Below are positions 1 through 10,089 of a DNA stretch of 64,000 bases, piece by piece. The DNA is from Coenobita brevimanus. Its lineage: Eukaryota; Arthropoda; Malacostraca; Decapoda; Coenobitidae. The stretch spans positions 27,165,201 through 27,229,200 of the forward strand of contig CM064632.1 in assembly GCA_032717465.1 (NCBI GenBank). Reading direction: 5' to 3'. Position 1 is the stretch's first letter; every line of letters begins with the position of its first letter. The notes beneath the pieces were generated by a model. That model was not told the DNA's origin. It saw only the letters and a list, made by a program, of their open reading frames with translations, and searched no databases. The position numbers and the translations under genes were made by a program.

Positions 1-30
1 ACATATTATTTCCATACGACTTTTACTTTA

Positions 31-172
31 AACTGGCCTCAAACTGCTATCTCTCCATCCCAAATGCTGAGTTGCAATAAGAAGTCATCAGTAGAATGTG
101 CCACTAGAAGTGCCAGTAAAGGAAGCTGCATTGCTCACTTTCTGTCACTAGGCTATGTGAAATAAGGAGCCA
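31..172 (+). repeat. Dispersed repeat family R1, copy 1
   Basis: First of five copies of a ~150-200-bp dispersed repeat. Shared landmarks in order are TTGGCCTtAAATTGCCATC, CTCTCCATCTTGAATGCTGA, ATGCTAGTCACgAAG and CCACTaGGCTAcGTGAAATA. This copy is diverged and ends at the GTGAAATAAGGAGCC landmark. No coding potential, poly-A tail or clear terminal repeats are visible, so the class (SINE, MITE or fossil UTR) is undetermined. Confidence 0.6.
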
Positions 173-528
173 AAGGACGAATACCTGGACTAGTTTGAAT
201 AAAAGGACTACAGTAGACTAACATTACCCAGCGTATGGTCGAGACAACTTTACCAGTCTATGCCAGCTATCGTGAGACTTGTTTAACTAGTTTTGTTTAG
301 CTGAGGGTGAGTAGAGATGGACAGAGAATAGCAGGCAGGATGAGATGGAAATTATGTTAATCTACTGAGTGTATTAGCTACTTCGATAAAACATGCAAGT
401 ATAAATTTCTGTGTGTGTGTGAGAAAGAGAGAAAAAAAAACTGCAACAACGATACGATGAAAAAGAAAGTAAGACAATTAAAAATGAAAAATGAATACGT
501 ATCGCTCATTGAACCTTTAGAGTACTTG
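173..528. other. No gene seen
   Basis: AT-rich sequence with short GT and A tracts. No open frame, RNA gene or repeat boundary that I can support. Confidence 0.5.
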
Positions 529-532
529 ACAG

Positions 533-923
533 AGAGAGAGAGAGAGAGAGAGAGGAAGAATATAGCTATAAACTAAATACTATTCACCGTTAGCCTAGTA
601 CCACACGGCTCTCCTTGGCCATACAATCTCGCCTGGTAAAAGCAAGAATAAACTACAAAAAAGAAACGTTAAGACCACCGCAAAGGCTGGAGTCTCTCTG
701 TATCTTCACAATAAGTCAGATCAATTCCCCGCCATCCTTTCAGCCAGACCGCCATTATTTGCACCATTACTGCACCAGGCATCAATATCTCACCAGCTAA
801 ACTTTCTGTGCCCCGTACTCTCGTCGGATAAGGAAGCTCCCTAACACCTATTCCTTAGCAATTTAGTCTTAGATATCGCTGCTTATTATCCTTTTTGTAC
901 GTTATTTTGCAGAGTTTGGCAAT
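533..923 (+). repeat. Left arm of ~390-bp inverted repeat
   Basis: This arm is the approximate reverse complement of 1929-2318. It runs from a (GA)n tract through AATATAGCTATAAACTAAAT to GCAGAGTTTGGCAAT. The arm ends inside MITE copy M1, so the unit is a longer dispersed repeat that contains part of the MITE. The loop is about 1 kb. Confidence 0.8.
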
Positions 924-1030
924 GTATGAATGATTTATGTAACAGTAGAGGACAGTAGGGTGAAATAAACAAAATATATCGCTTACGAAAAAGTGTAAGG
1001 GAGCTTCCTCAACCAACGAGAATACGAGGC
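813..1030 (+). mobile_element. MITE family M, copy 1
   Basis: A ~218-bp element with long imperfect terminal inverted repeats. The left end reads CTCGTCGGATAAGGAAGCTC then TTCCTTAGCAATTTA. The right end is its complement (AGGGAGCTTCCTCAACCAAC, then GAGAATACGAGG). The interior is AT-rich and non-coding. Further copies lie at 1929-2040 (half), 16019-16222, 17226-17453 and 37978-39200. The superfamily is not assigned, because no target duplication is convincing here. Confidence 0.75.
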
Positions 1031-1576
1031 TAGCTCCGAGCCCCAACGCTCCTGATGGGATATTAAAGAATGGCAGAGTAGATATGGTGACGTCCTCGCA
1101 GAGTATCTATTTGCTAATACCAGACATTATACTCAGGATGACAGATTTTCAGCCAATCGGTTTCAACATATCAAAATTTCTGCCTATCAATTTCTATCAA
1201 AATTTCAGCCTATCAGTTTCGGCATACCAGAGTTTCCTAACAGTGTAGGGGTTAAGGGGTTAGGTTAATGTTTCATCTATCCCCTTTCAGAAAATGTCCC
1301 CAAATTCTGAATTAAATCGCCCTACGTTAGCAAGAAAAAAGAAAAAAAAAAGACTAAATTAAATTTCAGATCTGGTAGATGGGTGCCGTTGTGTTGAGTT
1401 ATACGTGAATTTAATCGTGTCATATCAGGCATAAAGCCACCTTCTTCAATATGGCGACGTCGGCTATTTTCATAATATATTGATAACCCCTTTGATCTGA
1501 TGGCGTATTTATATAAATTGTTACTAAAATAAGAAGCCTATTTTTCAACTTGAGACAAACTCGTATACTCTGTTCA
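1031..1576. other. No gene seen
   Basis: AT-rich spacer inside the inverted repeat loop. It has degenerate short repeats (AAATTTCAGCCTATCAGTTT-like, 1150-1215) and no supported feature. Confidence 0.5.
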
Positions 1577-1580
1577 CTCT

Positions 1581-1740
1581 ACCTTGGCCTTAAATTGCCA
1601 TCCCTCCATCATGGATGCTGAGTTATAGCAACAGACTGAAGCTAGTATATAATGCTAGTCACGAAGAGGTGTTCGGATACAATTACCAGGTAACTGTATC
1701 CGAAACTGAATACAATTACCTGGTGCTACAGTACAACAGA
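1581..1740 (+). repeat. Dispersed repeat family R1, copy 2
   Basis: Matches the R1 landmarks (TTGGCCTTAAATTGCCATCC, GGATGCTGAGTTATAGCAAC, AATGCTAGTCACGAAGAGGT). Its distal part is replaced by a 29-bp near-perfect palindrome at 1674-1702 and a further partial repeat of that arm. Confidence 0.65.
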
Positions 1741-1928
1741 AGACATCACAGAAGTAATTATTTAAAACAGAAAATGAACAGAGGAAAGAAAAAATAAATG
1801 TATGAAGAAAAAAAAAACACACACACACACACCAGACTACAGGAATCCTCCATTCATAAAATAATACCAATAACAATAATCACCACCACCACAACCATCA
1901 TCATCATCATAATCATCATCATCATGTA

Positions 1929-2297
1929 ATTGCCAAACTCTGCAAAATAAAGCACAAAATGGATAATAACAAGCGATATGCAAGACTAAATTGCTAAGGA
2001 GGAGGTGTTAGGGAGACTCTTTACCCGACGAGAATACGAGCCTTGGAAAGTTTAGAGTGAGATGTTGACGCCTGGTGCAGTAATGGTGCAAATAATGGCG
2101 GTCTGGCTGAAAGGATGGCGGGGAACTGATCTGACTTACTGTGGAGATACAGACTACTGGCTTTGCAGTGGCCGTAACGTATTCTACTGTATTTTGTAGC
2201 TTATTCTTGCTTTTACCAGGCAAGATTGTATGGCCGAGGAAAGCCATGTGATACTAGGATAACGGTGAATAGTATTTAGTTTATAGCTATATTCTTC

Positions 2298-2318
<21 letters not shown>
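1929..2318 (-). repeat. Right arm of ~390-bp inverted repeat
   Basis: Reverse-complement partner of 533-923. It carries the left half of a MITE M copy (1929-2040, including the complement of CTCGTCGGGTAAA) and ends in a (TC)n tract, mirroring the (GA)n at the other arm. Confidence 0.8.

Positions 2319-2370
<52 letters not shown>
2299..2370. repeat. (TC)n-(AC)n compound microsatellite
   Basis: About 42 bp of TC followed by about 30 bp of AC, pure. Confidence 0.95.
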
Positions 2371-2373
<3 letters not shown>

Positions 2374-2467
2374 TAACTGTGAAACAATCAACGTAGTGTG
2401 ATTTATGGCCAGTCTGATGTTAGTTATCCTGAATGATTTACCAGAGCACAGGTGAAGAAGTTGGTGC

Positions 2468-2925
2468 ATTGCCATATGCTTTGCAATCCTTCCACTTTGG
2501 AACTCGCACTCTGCAACACTTCCGGTTTACAACATTTTCCTTTTGCAGCTCATTTGCTTTGCAACTCACGCTCTGCATTTCTTTCGCTTTGCAATTATTT
2601 CATTCTGCAACTTTTCCACTTTGCAACCCTTCCACCTCGCGACTCTTCCACTTCGCAACTCTTCTACTTTGCAATCTTCCTGTGTTCAGCTTTTCCACTT
2701 TGCTACTCTGCTTGTGTTCAGTTCTTCCGCTTTGCAACTTTTATCATTTGAAGCTCTTCCACTATGCAACGCTTCCACATGGCACCTCTTCCACTTTGCG
2801 ACTCTCACTCAGCAGCTCTCATTATGTATCTCTTCCACTTTCCATCTCTTGCTTTGCTGTATAAACTGTTCTCTCCCTAAGGCCTTCCTGTCTGCAGCTC
2901 TGTCTGCACCTTTTCCACTTTCTTT
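2468..2925. repeat. Degenerate ~15-bp minisatellite
   Basis: Reiterated variants of CTTTGCAACTCTTCCA over about 450 bp. Overlapping open frames in two phases are by-products of the low stop content of the unit. Confidence 0.85.
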
Positions 2926-2932
2926 GTGATGC

Positions 2933-3001
<69 letters not shown>
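2933..3001. repeat. (GT)n microsatellite
   Basis: About 34 pure GT units. Confidence 0.95.
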
Positions 3002-3004
<3 letters not shown>

Positions 3005-3080
3005 TAATCGAGAGAATCCTTCACCACTGGATTAACCATTTTCCATTAATGATATACGATATAATTCAATCTTGCAACAT

Positions 3081-3200
3081 CCAGGCGATTTAATTCAACT
3101 CAGTAGGGACTTTCCGACCTGGAGGAGCTGCAAATATCCTTCACACTCTCCGTCAGTAAAAATGATCATATCTAAGGAGACCGGTCGTAAAATCGTCTGG
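3081..3200. mobile_element. Possible short MITE (family B)
   Basis: About 120 bp bounded by CCAGGCGATTTAATTCA on the left and GTAAAATCGTCTGG on the right, which are inverted matches. The left-end motif (consensus CCAGACGATTTTATTCAGCT) recurs near 7361, 16822 (minus), 28406, 28501, 48850, 50800 and 51371. Confidence 0.45.
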
Positions 3201-3485
3201 AGAAAGCAAGAATAACCTAAAATACAACAACTTAAAGAAGGAATTAATGCTTTGATGAGATACACTTAAAGTTGAGTGGGCAGCGTATTTCATCAATGGT
3301 TTTTGTGGAGTTACTGGGAGAGTCGTTCATCACTTGGGCCGCCGACACCCCCAGGGGGACACTAATTCATCACTGGCTGATAAGATGTGGCCTGATGGTC
3401 CTATTAATCTCTGAGCTGTGGCTGACAGAAGGTGCAAGCAGGTGTGGGTGGATGAAATGGATGAGTTGACGGAGAAGTGGGGCAG

Positions 3486-3870
3486 TTAGATAAGGCAGTT
3501 GTGTGAGGTGAATAAGAGAGGTGTGTGAGGTGGGAGTGTTGAAGTGATGTGGGTGAGACTGGTGTGTGGTGGGTGAGGTAGATGTGTGTGGTAGGTGAAG
3601 CAGGTGTGTGTGATAGGCGAGGCAGCTGTGTGAGGTGGGAAAGGCAGGTGTGTGAGGGGGCAGGGCAGTGTGAGGCAGGTGTGTGGTGGACGCGGGTGAA
3701 GTACGAGCAGGTAAGTATGGTGAACTTGGGTGAGGTACCGTAGGTGTGTAAAGTGGACGTACGAGAGGCAGGTGTGTGAAGTGGACATGGGTGAGGCAGG
3801 TGTGTGAGGTGGACGTGGGTGAGGCAGGTGTGTGAGGTGGACGTGGATGAGGCAGGTGTGTGAGATTGAA
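3486..3870. repeat. G-rich minisatellite (GTGAGGCAGGTGTGTG type)
   Basis: Irregular tandem repeats of GGTGAGGCAGGTGTGTGAGG-like units. A related array is present at 56760-57075. The long complementary-strand open frames (Pro/Thr/Ser/His-rich) are repeat artefacts. Confidence 0.85.
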
Positions 3871-4340
3871 CTAGGGTAGGGAGGGTTGGCTGAGGTAGAT
3901 GAACTGACGAGAGGTTAGGCGGGAGTGTTAGGAAGCTGAGCTGAGGAAAAAATAAGTTGCTTGTCATGTAAGGTGGATGAGTTCATGGATACTGATTGAC
4001 TGTTGAAGGAAAGAGCTCTTAGCGGGATGGATGAGTTGAATTTAATGATGAGTTGATGAAAGAATAAGCGATGGATAAGTTGAAGACAAGGTTCAGGTAC
4101 TGTTGTCAGGTGATGCAAGCTGTTGTGGTGGATATGTTGAAAGACAGCGTTGGAATAAAGAAAAGAAATTAGTACTGTATAGTTAAGAAACAGAAAAATC
4201 GAAGTGAAAGGGTTTTAAAAATGAGTACCGTTAGTTAGTTAGTTCTGATGACAGGTCTCACTACCATCATCTACCATCACAGTTACCATCAGCACACCCT
4301 CCACTGCCAAAATACTGTCACCACTCATCAGTCAAAAACA
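3871..4340. other. No gene seen
   Basis: Diverged tail of the preceding G-rich array, then simple TTAG and CAT/CAC tracts up to the transposon at 4341. Confidence 0.5.
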
Positions 4341-4934
4341 GTACCGTAAACTGGGGAGAATTCGGACTCGGGGCGAATTCGGATATTATTGCAATAAAAA
4401 GTTATTTAAATTAATTTATAATTAATAAATAAACATATTAGAAATCTGTTTGCGCCCAACTGTTTGTAATTCTTTACTGTACTTTTGCGTATAAAGATAT
4501 TTAAAATATCACGTGACACATACCAAATATATACTAAAATGCAAACATATGTAAAAAGAATAAAATTCGTAACATTGGCAAACTTTCTATCAAAGAAATG
4601 TTAATGAATAGATGCAAGAAAATCTTCGGTGCCCAGATGTACCTTCATGCGTAGTGTGAAAGTGGAACGTAAGTAATTGGCGTTATCTTCTCAATTAATC
4701 TCTTAATTGGGCATTCAATGAAATTTTTAAAATTTTAATGCAAATTGAAGTCAATTCGGACATTGGGGTGAACTCGGACAGGGGGAGTATGAACGAAAAA
4801 ATAACATTTTTTACAATGTACAATTGCCTATAATTTGCCAGATGTGGATATTGTGTGTAATTGGGTTCATATGTGTCATTTACAGGTATACTCTTGAGCT
4901 TCTATGGTATTACCTGTTTAAGCAAGGTCACCCA

Positions 4935-5024
4935 ATGACTAGAACATTTAAGAAAAGAACTGGTGGAGATCAAGGTCCTTATCGTAGTGAAAAAGGCAAG
5001 CAAAAAATTGGTAAAGCCAAATAA
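4935..5024 (+). pseudogene. Transposase N-terminal remnant (pogo/Tigger-like)
   Basis: A 29-codon frame starting MTRTFKKRTGG and containing GPYRSE resembles the basic start of pogo/Tigger transposases (M-x-R-x-[YF]-K-[RK]-[KR]-T-x), which precedes their helix-turn-helix domain. The frame then stops at 5024, and no DDE catalytic region is visible downstream before the terminal repeat. The frame is open upstream to 4824, but that part is hydrophobic and unrelated. It is either a decayed first exon or the stump left by internal deletion. Confidence 0.45.
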
Positions 5025-5437
5025 TTATGTTAAGTATCACCTTTATCTAATTTTCCATTAGTCTTCCAAAAACGAAATTATTAGTCAGAAATGATTGTTA
5101 AGTATATACAGTACTAAGGTTTGTAGCTAGATTTATATTATCTACATGTGTTCTAATATGTTTCATTTAAACTAAGGAAAAAAATAAATTTGCTGTTGTG
5201 TTCATATCTCATTATAGTCATTAGTTTATTTTGTCAGGGAGTGGCATTATTTTTGTACTGGAAGAACATTTTTTTTAAAGCCCCAGAACGTCCGAAATGG
5301 ACCCACATACGGCCGAGACTAAACTGGGAACCCAGGGTAGTCATATGCATTCATTTTCTATATATGTACGAATTTATAGTGTGTCCGAATTCATCAAAGT
5401 TTGAGTACACATTCGGACACTCATTACTATATTTGTT

Positions 5438-5603
5438 ATAATTATATATGAAACATTTTCAATTTTTTACTGCTATGATTCGATACCCTAGTGGACCAGC
5501 CCCACATACAACACTTAAGAATAATTATATATGAAACATTTTAAATTTTTTACTGTTATGATTCGTTACCCTAGTGGACCAGCCCCACACACAACACTTA
5601 AGA
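5438..5603 (+). repeat. 83-bp tandem duplication inside the pogo-like element
   Basis: Two adjacent copies (5438-5520 and 5521-5603) beginning ATAATTATATATGAAACATT and ending ACAACACTTAAG, with only a few substitutions. Confidence 0.9.
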
Positions 5604-5699
5604 TCTTGGACTGAATTAAAAACTAGATTACATGGCACAAAAAAACGAAAAAATCGTCCGCTTCACCCCAGTTTAAGGTACCATAAATTCACCACATAA

Positions 5700-6000
5700 A
5701 GTCCACTACTCTCCGACTCCCTAAAAAGACACCACCACAAATACTATCATCACCATAACCAAAATAACCAACAGCGCGACCACTATCACCACAACCACAG
5801 CCTCCACTACTACCACAGTCATTATTATCATTATCTGTACCACCACTACCGTACAGCCATCACCATCACCACCATAACCATTGACAACACCACATTCACC
5901 ACAAATCCACCACAGCCATTACCACCAATGCATATCCACAACCACAACTACCACCACAAATTACCACAATCACTGTTTTCACGATGGTGGCGACCATCAT
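5700..6000. repeat. CAC/ACC-rich low-complexity tract
   Basis: Imperfect CAC, CCA and ATC triplets, interrupted. No gene. Confidence 0.8.
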
Positions 6001-6129
6001 CCACTCACCTGTTGTAGTGCTGCCTACTTCCTCCATCAACTTTATGATTGTATCCCTGTGTCTGCTGCCCTCTCTTCCTATTTCGGCTTTTCCTTCCTGT
6101 CTCTTATTTTACTCTTCTTTCCACTTCAG

Positions 6130-6150
6130 ATGGCTCTACACTGTGACAAG
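6130..6150 (+). other. Candidate 21-nt micro-exon
   Basis: A strong acceptor (pyrimidine-rich CTCTTCTTTCCACTTCAG) is followed by 21 nt and a consensus donor AAG|GTGAGT. Two of three frames are open: ATG-starting MALHCDK, or WLYTVT in the next phase. No partner exon was identified on this strand, so this remains a splice-motif call. Confidence 0.3.
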
Positions 6151-6420
6151 GTGAGTGGTAAGCATTTAACCAAATAACAGGGTGATAAGGAGACTACTAT
6201 GGTGTCTCTGTTAACTGGGTGGAGAGACGCTAATGCTATGTCCATCCAAGAACAAAATATCCGCACTTTTCCTCCCGCCTCGCAACAGTGGGGCGCTGTC
6301 AGCCGCAAGGGAACGGTTCACTGCACAGGATGGCCCAGCAGGGACAGTTGTTTGCCTGCGGTTGATGGGTCTGCTGAGTCAGACAGACTAGGGTTGAACA
6401 ACAACAACAACAACCAGAAC

Positions 6421-6580
6421 CTAAAATTGCCATCTCTCCATCTTGAATGCTGAGCCGTAAAAACAGATTCACGCTGGGGATATACGACAGTCACAAAGAC
6501 GTACTATGGAAAAGATGAGTTGTAGCAGTGTCTTTTTCTGCCACTGGGCTACGAGAATGTGACAAAGGACGCAGATCTGC
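6421..6580 (+). repeat. Dispersed repeat family R1, copy 3
   Basis: Shows the R1 landmarks AAATTGCCATCTCTCC, CTTGAATGCTGA, GTCACAAAGACGTACTATGG and CCACTGGGCTACGAGAATGT. Confidence 0.7.
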
Positions 6581-6589
6581 TCCATGATC

Positions 6590-7360
6590 CTGTATGATTA
6601 TCACCATCACAAATACCACCACTATAGTTATATCTTACCGCAGCCACTCCCACCACCACAACTACAACTACAAACCCACCCTGCCAAAAGCCCGGACCAT
6701 CCCACTAGGGAGGCGTGGGGCGGGACCTCCATATTCCGGTTGTCAGGTGCTTTTCCCATGCTTCATTGATTTGGACTGCTTCCTGGCGGCTGTTTCGAGC
6801 TTTGAGAGTGTCTGAATATTCGCATGTAAATTTCTGCTACTACACACGTGTTTGTCCCTGTGTACACTTCAGTTTAATTTCGTGTGCAAGTTTTATGTAC
6901 TTCTGTTTTTATTTACTTGCATGTATATATTCACATGTATGATCTGTTGCTATCTATATACACCATGCCCTTCCGTACAGTCTACTTTTTAATATTCTTT
7001 CGTATGCAGTACACTATATTATACTGTATATTACATACTTATATCAGCATGTATGCTTGTATGTGTACTTTTGTATAATCATTTGCATATTCTAGTGTAG
7101 ACCTGTATCCTGTTTTACTCTCACGCATATTTTGTATATTATTTTGTTGATATATATGTGAATATTTTCTGTAAGTCGTACGTACTGGCGTCAACAGTAA
7201 TTTTGCTTACATAATAACCCTTTTATTGCCACGTCTTCTCCTGTATAATATTCCAACTAACGCCAGGAAACTTTACTAAGCTCAATGCCTATAGAAGCCT
7301 GAGGGTGTAATGCTGTCACCATTAACTCATGGTTAAGACAACGAGTACTCTATCCTAGCA
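6590..7360. other. No gene seen
   Basis: Contains CAC-rich simple sequence (6600-6670), then AT-rich sequence with TGTAT/TATGTAC reiteration (6830-7160). Short open frames here show no recognisable domain. Confidence 0.5.
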
Positions 7361-7390
7361 GACACCAGACGATTTTATTCAGCTCAGAGT

Positions 7391-7556
7391 GAGTCATAGA
7401 AACCTGAATGTTAGTGCCCCTGTACAAACAACTCTCTGTATCTTCTCTCTCAGCATCATTATGTGTCTGTGAAGAGTCATAGAAACCTGAATGTTAGTGC
7501 CCCTGTACAAACAACTCTCTGTATCTTCTCTCTCAGCATCATTATGTGTCTGTGAA
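7391..7556 (+). repeat. 83-bp perfect tandem duplication
   Basis: Copies 7391-7473 and 7474-7556, both starting GAGTCATAGAAACCTGAATG, appear identical. A copy of the family B end motif (7361-7394) overlaps the start. Confidence 0.9.
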
Positions 7557-8490
7557 GAGGTATTATTAAGCCTATGATCGCCAAGGGGATCTCAAGCCCC
7601 TAGTATTTGTCGACAATTTTAGACCACCTGACGATGACAAAACAAGCCTGGCCTCCATATCACTGCTGACTGCACTCTGTAATGTGGTATGCAGGGTTAT
7701 AAAATACAATAATCATGAACGATCCACAAATGTTCACCTCAAAAACTGAGAACTTGTCAAAACCTTCACGTCCTTGATTACAACATACGAGCCTCAGCAC
7801 CACTGACGGCCTTTACTAAATCCCACTTCCTAAATGTAGGTAAAGTGATAATCGAACATTACCCTTTCATTCCCATGGCGTATTTTGAAGTTATTACTGC
7901 TGAAACCAGGTCATTTTACTCATATTTGGGGCGATGTCCTGTAGTGAAGGAGTTAACGAAGGCTACACATAACCACGACAGTTCGAAAATTCTCTCTCAA
8001 TCCGAATACAATCGTCAGGTAGCAGCATGAACAATATAAAAAAAAAGTGTCATGAAAGTGAAGCGGTTAATCTTTCCCCATGTAACTATGGATCTGAAAG
8101 GAGTGTTTACAACGAGAGAAATGCGGGTGAAAAACGAAATATTGCAGAGTCTATGTTTGTGTTTATCAGCCTGCTGCTGCCGGTAAATCACCAATATGAC
8201 ATGAGAAGGTAAGTTCAAAGGCTAGCATATGAAAAACCACATTGCCAGGGCTACAAAACAGAAACCAAATACGAGAATCCGAGGGCAATATTCGCATCAA
8301 TGGGGCAGTGAGACAGACAAAAAATTACCCGCGGACAGAGAAACACACAGCCAGATAGCCAGGCAGCTGATACTGACCGAAAGCCAGACAGATAGTTAGA
8401 AGGATAGTCCGACGGACAGAAAATAACTTCAATGGACTGGGAATATACCCGCCTGGATGACTAAAAGTGACGCAGGACAATTACATACTA
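7557..8490. other. No recognised gene
   Basis: Unique-looking AT-rich sequence. A weak exon-like stretch at 8146-8211 ends in AGAAG|GTAAGT. Imperfect CAGACAGA-like repeats occur at 8310-8420. Confidence 0.4.
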
Positions 8491-8502
8491 TACTGTATAT
8501 AC

Positions 8503-8527
8503 GTGTGTGTGTGTGTGTGTGTGTGTA

Positions 8528-8567
<40 letters not shown>
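8503..8567. repeat. (GT)n-(AT)n compound microsatellite
   Basis: Directly abuts the 5' edge of the reverse-transcriptase fragment that follows. Confidence 0.95.
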
Positions 8568-8573
<6 letters not shown>

Positions 8574-8582
8574 TTCATTTTG

Positions 8583-9314
8583 TGCTGTGTTTGTGATAAA
8601 TGGGTGCATAAGAGATGTAGTGGTATCAGAGGTAGACTGCGAGATAATGCTGATTTTATGTGTACGGCGTGTCGGGGAGAGCAGGTGGATATTGTCAGAC
8701 GTGAAAGAATTGAACTTGCTGGTGAATATCTTGAGTGTGTGGAAGAGTTTTGTTATTTGGGAGACATGTTGTGCGCTGGAGGTGGGGCTGGAGCTTGCTC
8801 TGTGGCTAGGGTGAGAAGTGGTTGGAAGAAGTTCACGGAGCTCTTGCCTCTCCTGACAGTGAGAGGACTCTCCCTACGTGCTAAGGGGTCTTTGTATGCA
8901 GCATGTGTTAGGAGTGTAATGCTGTATGGTAGTGAGACCTGGGCAGTGAAGGAGGAGGATATTCGCCGACTCAAACGTACAGAAATGACAATGATTAGGT
9001 GGATGTGTAGTGCGTCCCTGCGTCCAAGGTCTGGGGTGGCTGGGTTCACGATGGAAGAGTTGAGAGGTAGGATGGGACTGGAGTGTATTAGCGTTGTGAT
9101 GAGGAGAGGTAGATTGAGATGGTTTGGACATGTGGAGAGGATGGGGGGTGATAAATGGGTGAGGAAGGTGAGAAGTGTTAATATTGGGGGTGGGGTTACG
9201 AGGGGTAGACCGAGAAAGACATGGGCCGAGGTTATTAAGTGTGACCTCAGGGTTAAGGGACTGAACAGGGAGGCTCCAATGGATCGTGCAGCATGGAGAG
9301 ACGCCATTAGGTGA
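8583..9314 (+). pseudogene. Non-LTR retrotransposon, C-terminal fragment of RT polyprotein
   Basis: The open frame encodes the region downstream of the RT palm in a non-LTR element. First comes a Cys/His cluster (CVCDKWVHKRCSGI, then FMCTACRG). Next is the segment ECVEEFCYLGDMLCAGGGAG, then VRSVMLYGSETWAVKEED, then RRGRLRWFGHVERM and GRPRKTWAEV, ending DRAAWRDAIR before the stop. These are typical of RT C-terminal regions in many invertebrate LINEs (RTE/CR1-like). The palm with its catalytic F/YxDD box is absent because the fragment starts right after an AT microsatellite. The frame is otherwise uninterrupted, and the upstream in-frame codons are microsatellite. A second AT tract follows the 3' end. 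Clade assignment is uncertain. Confidence 0.8.
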
Positions 9315-9366
9315 CCAAGGCCGACGCATGCAGACATGTTGGAGCCTTTAAAAAACGAAAACGAAA

Positions 9367-9367
<1 letters not shown>

Positions 9368-9430
<63 letters not shown>
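9368..9430. repeat. (AT)n microsatellite
   Basis: Pure AT tract at the 3' end of the LINE fragment, following AACGAAAACGAAACG. Confidence 0.95.
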
Positions 9431-9433
<3 letters not shown>

Positions 9434-9715
9434 GGCAGACAAATTTAAACTGACAAGCAGACAGGCACACTGCAAAAGTGCGGCAGCTGAGAGGGCCGGA
9501 GAGACTGAATGAACCATTCGAACCAGCCCGGAAGACAACAGACCCAAGTATACACAGATAACAAGATATATATACACCGACAGACTGCCAGGCCAAAACA
9601 CAGCCAGAGAAATAAACGGACAGACAGACAGATAGACAGCAAGAATGTAGCAGCTGAGAGGGCCGGTCAGACTGAAATTGCAAGAAGCACCACGAAACAG
9701 CATAAAGGAAAATGA
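9431..9715. repeat. Degenerate CAGA/CAGG repeats with duplicated block
   Basis: The block GCAGCTGAGAGGGCCGG occurs twice, about 168 bp apart (around 9483 and 9651), in CAGACAGACAGATAGA-like sequence. Confidence 0.7.
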
Positions 9716-9744
9716 GGCTCTCAGGTCCAGCTGTATTCACCTTA

Positions 9745-10030
9745 TTGACTAGAGCCCCACCACACCACCAACGCTACCGCTACCATAACCATAACCATCA
9801 CTGTCACTACCATCATTACCAACAACACTATCATCACCACTAACATTACCACCAACACCCACTAACACTATCATCACCATTACCATGATCACCTTCACCG
9901 CCACCAGCAATATTACTGTCACCATATACATCACCACCACCACCAACACTATTATTACTATCACCACCACCACCACACACCACCACCATCACCACCACCA
10001 CCACACACCACCACCATCACCACCACCACT
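9745..10030. repeat. CAC/CCA low-complexity tract
   Basis: Imperfect ACCACC/ATCACC triplets, with a short tandem block CACCACCACCACACACCAC repeated at 9961-10028. Confidence 0.9.
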
Positions 10031-10089
10031 AGCGGAAGCAAAGGAATCTCTTTGGTAAAACCAGCCAGAGTCGTTTTTGCAACTTCATG

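Larger units (their letters stand above)
4341..5682 (+). mobile_element. pogo/Tc1-mariner-like DNA transposon, ~1.34 kb
   Basis: The termini are inverted repeats. The left is GTACCGTAAACTGGGG followed by AGAATTCGGAC, and the right is the complement of GGTACCTTAAACTGGGG followed by TGAAGCGGAC. A TA dinucleotide flanks the CC of both ends, consistent with the TA target of IS630-Tc1-mariner. Subterminal ATTCGGAC/GTCCGAAT motifs recur inside (around 4753, 5380 and 5410). Only a short transposase-like start remains, so this copy is non-autonomous. The superfamily call is inferred from the termini and the 4935-5024 peptide. Confidence 0.65.

Noticed and set aside
5996..6059. Minus-strand exon-like stretch ending AACAG|GTGAGT (TQGYNHKVDGGSRQHYNR)
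   Set aside because: The supposed acceptor lies in purine-rich sequence, and the region is the pyrimidine tract of the plus-strand micro-exon candidate.
8146..8211. Plus-strand exon candidate (MFVFISLLLPVNHQYDMR, donor AGAAG|GTAAGT)
   Set aside because: Donor is good, but the acceptor AAATATTGCAG has no pyrimidine tract and no compatible partner exon was found.
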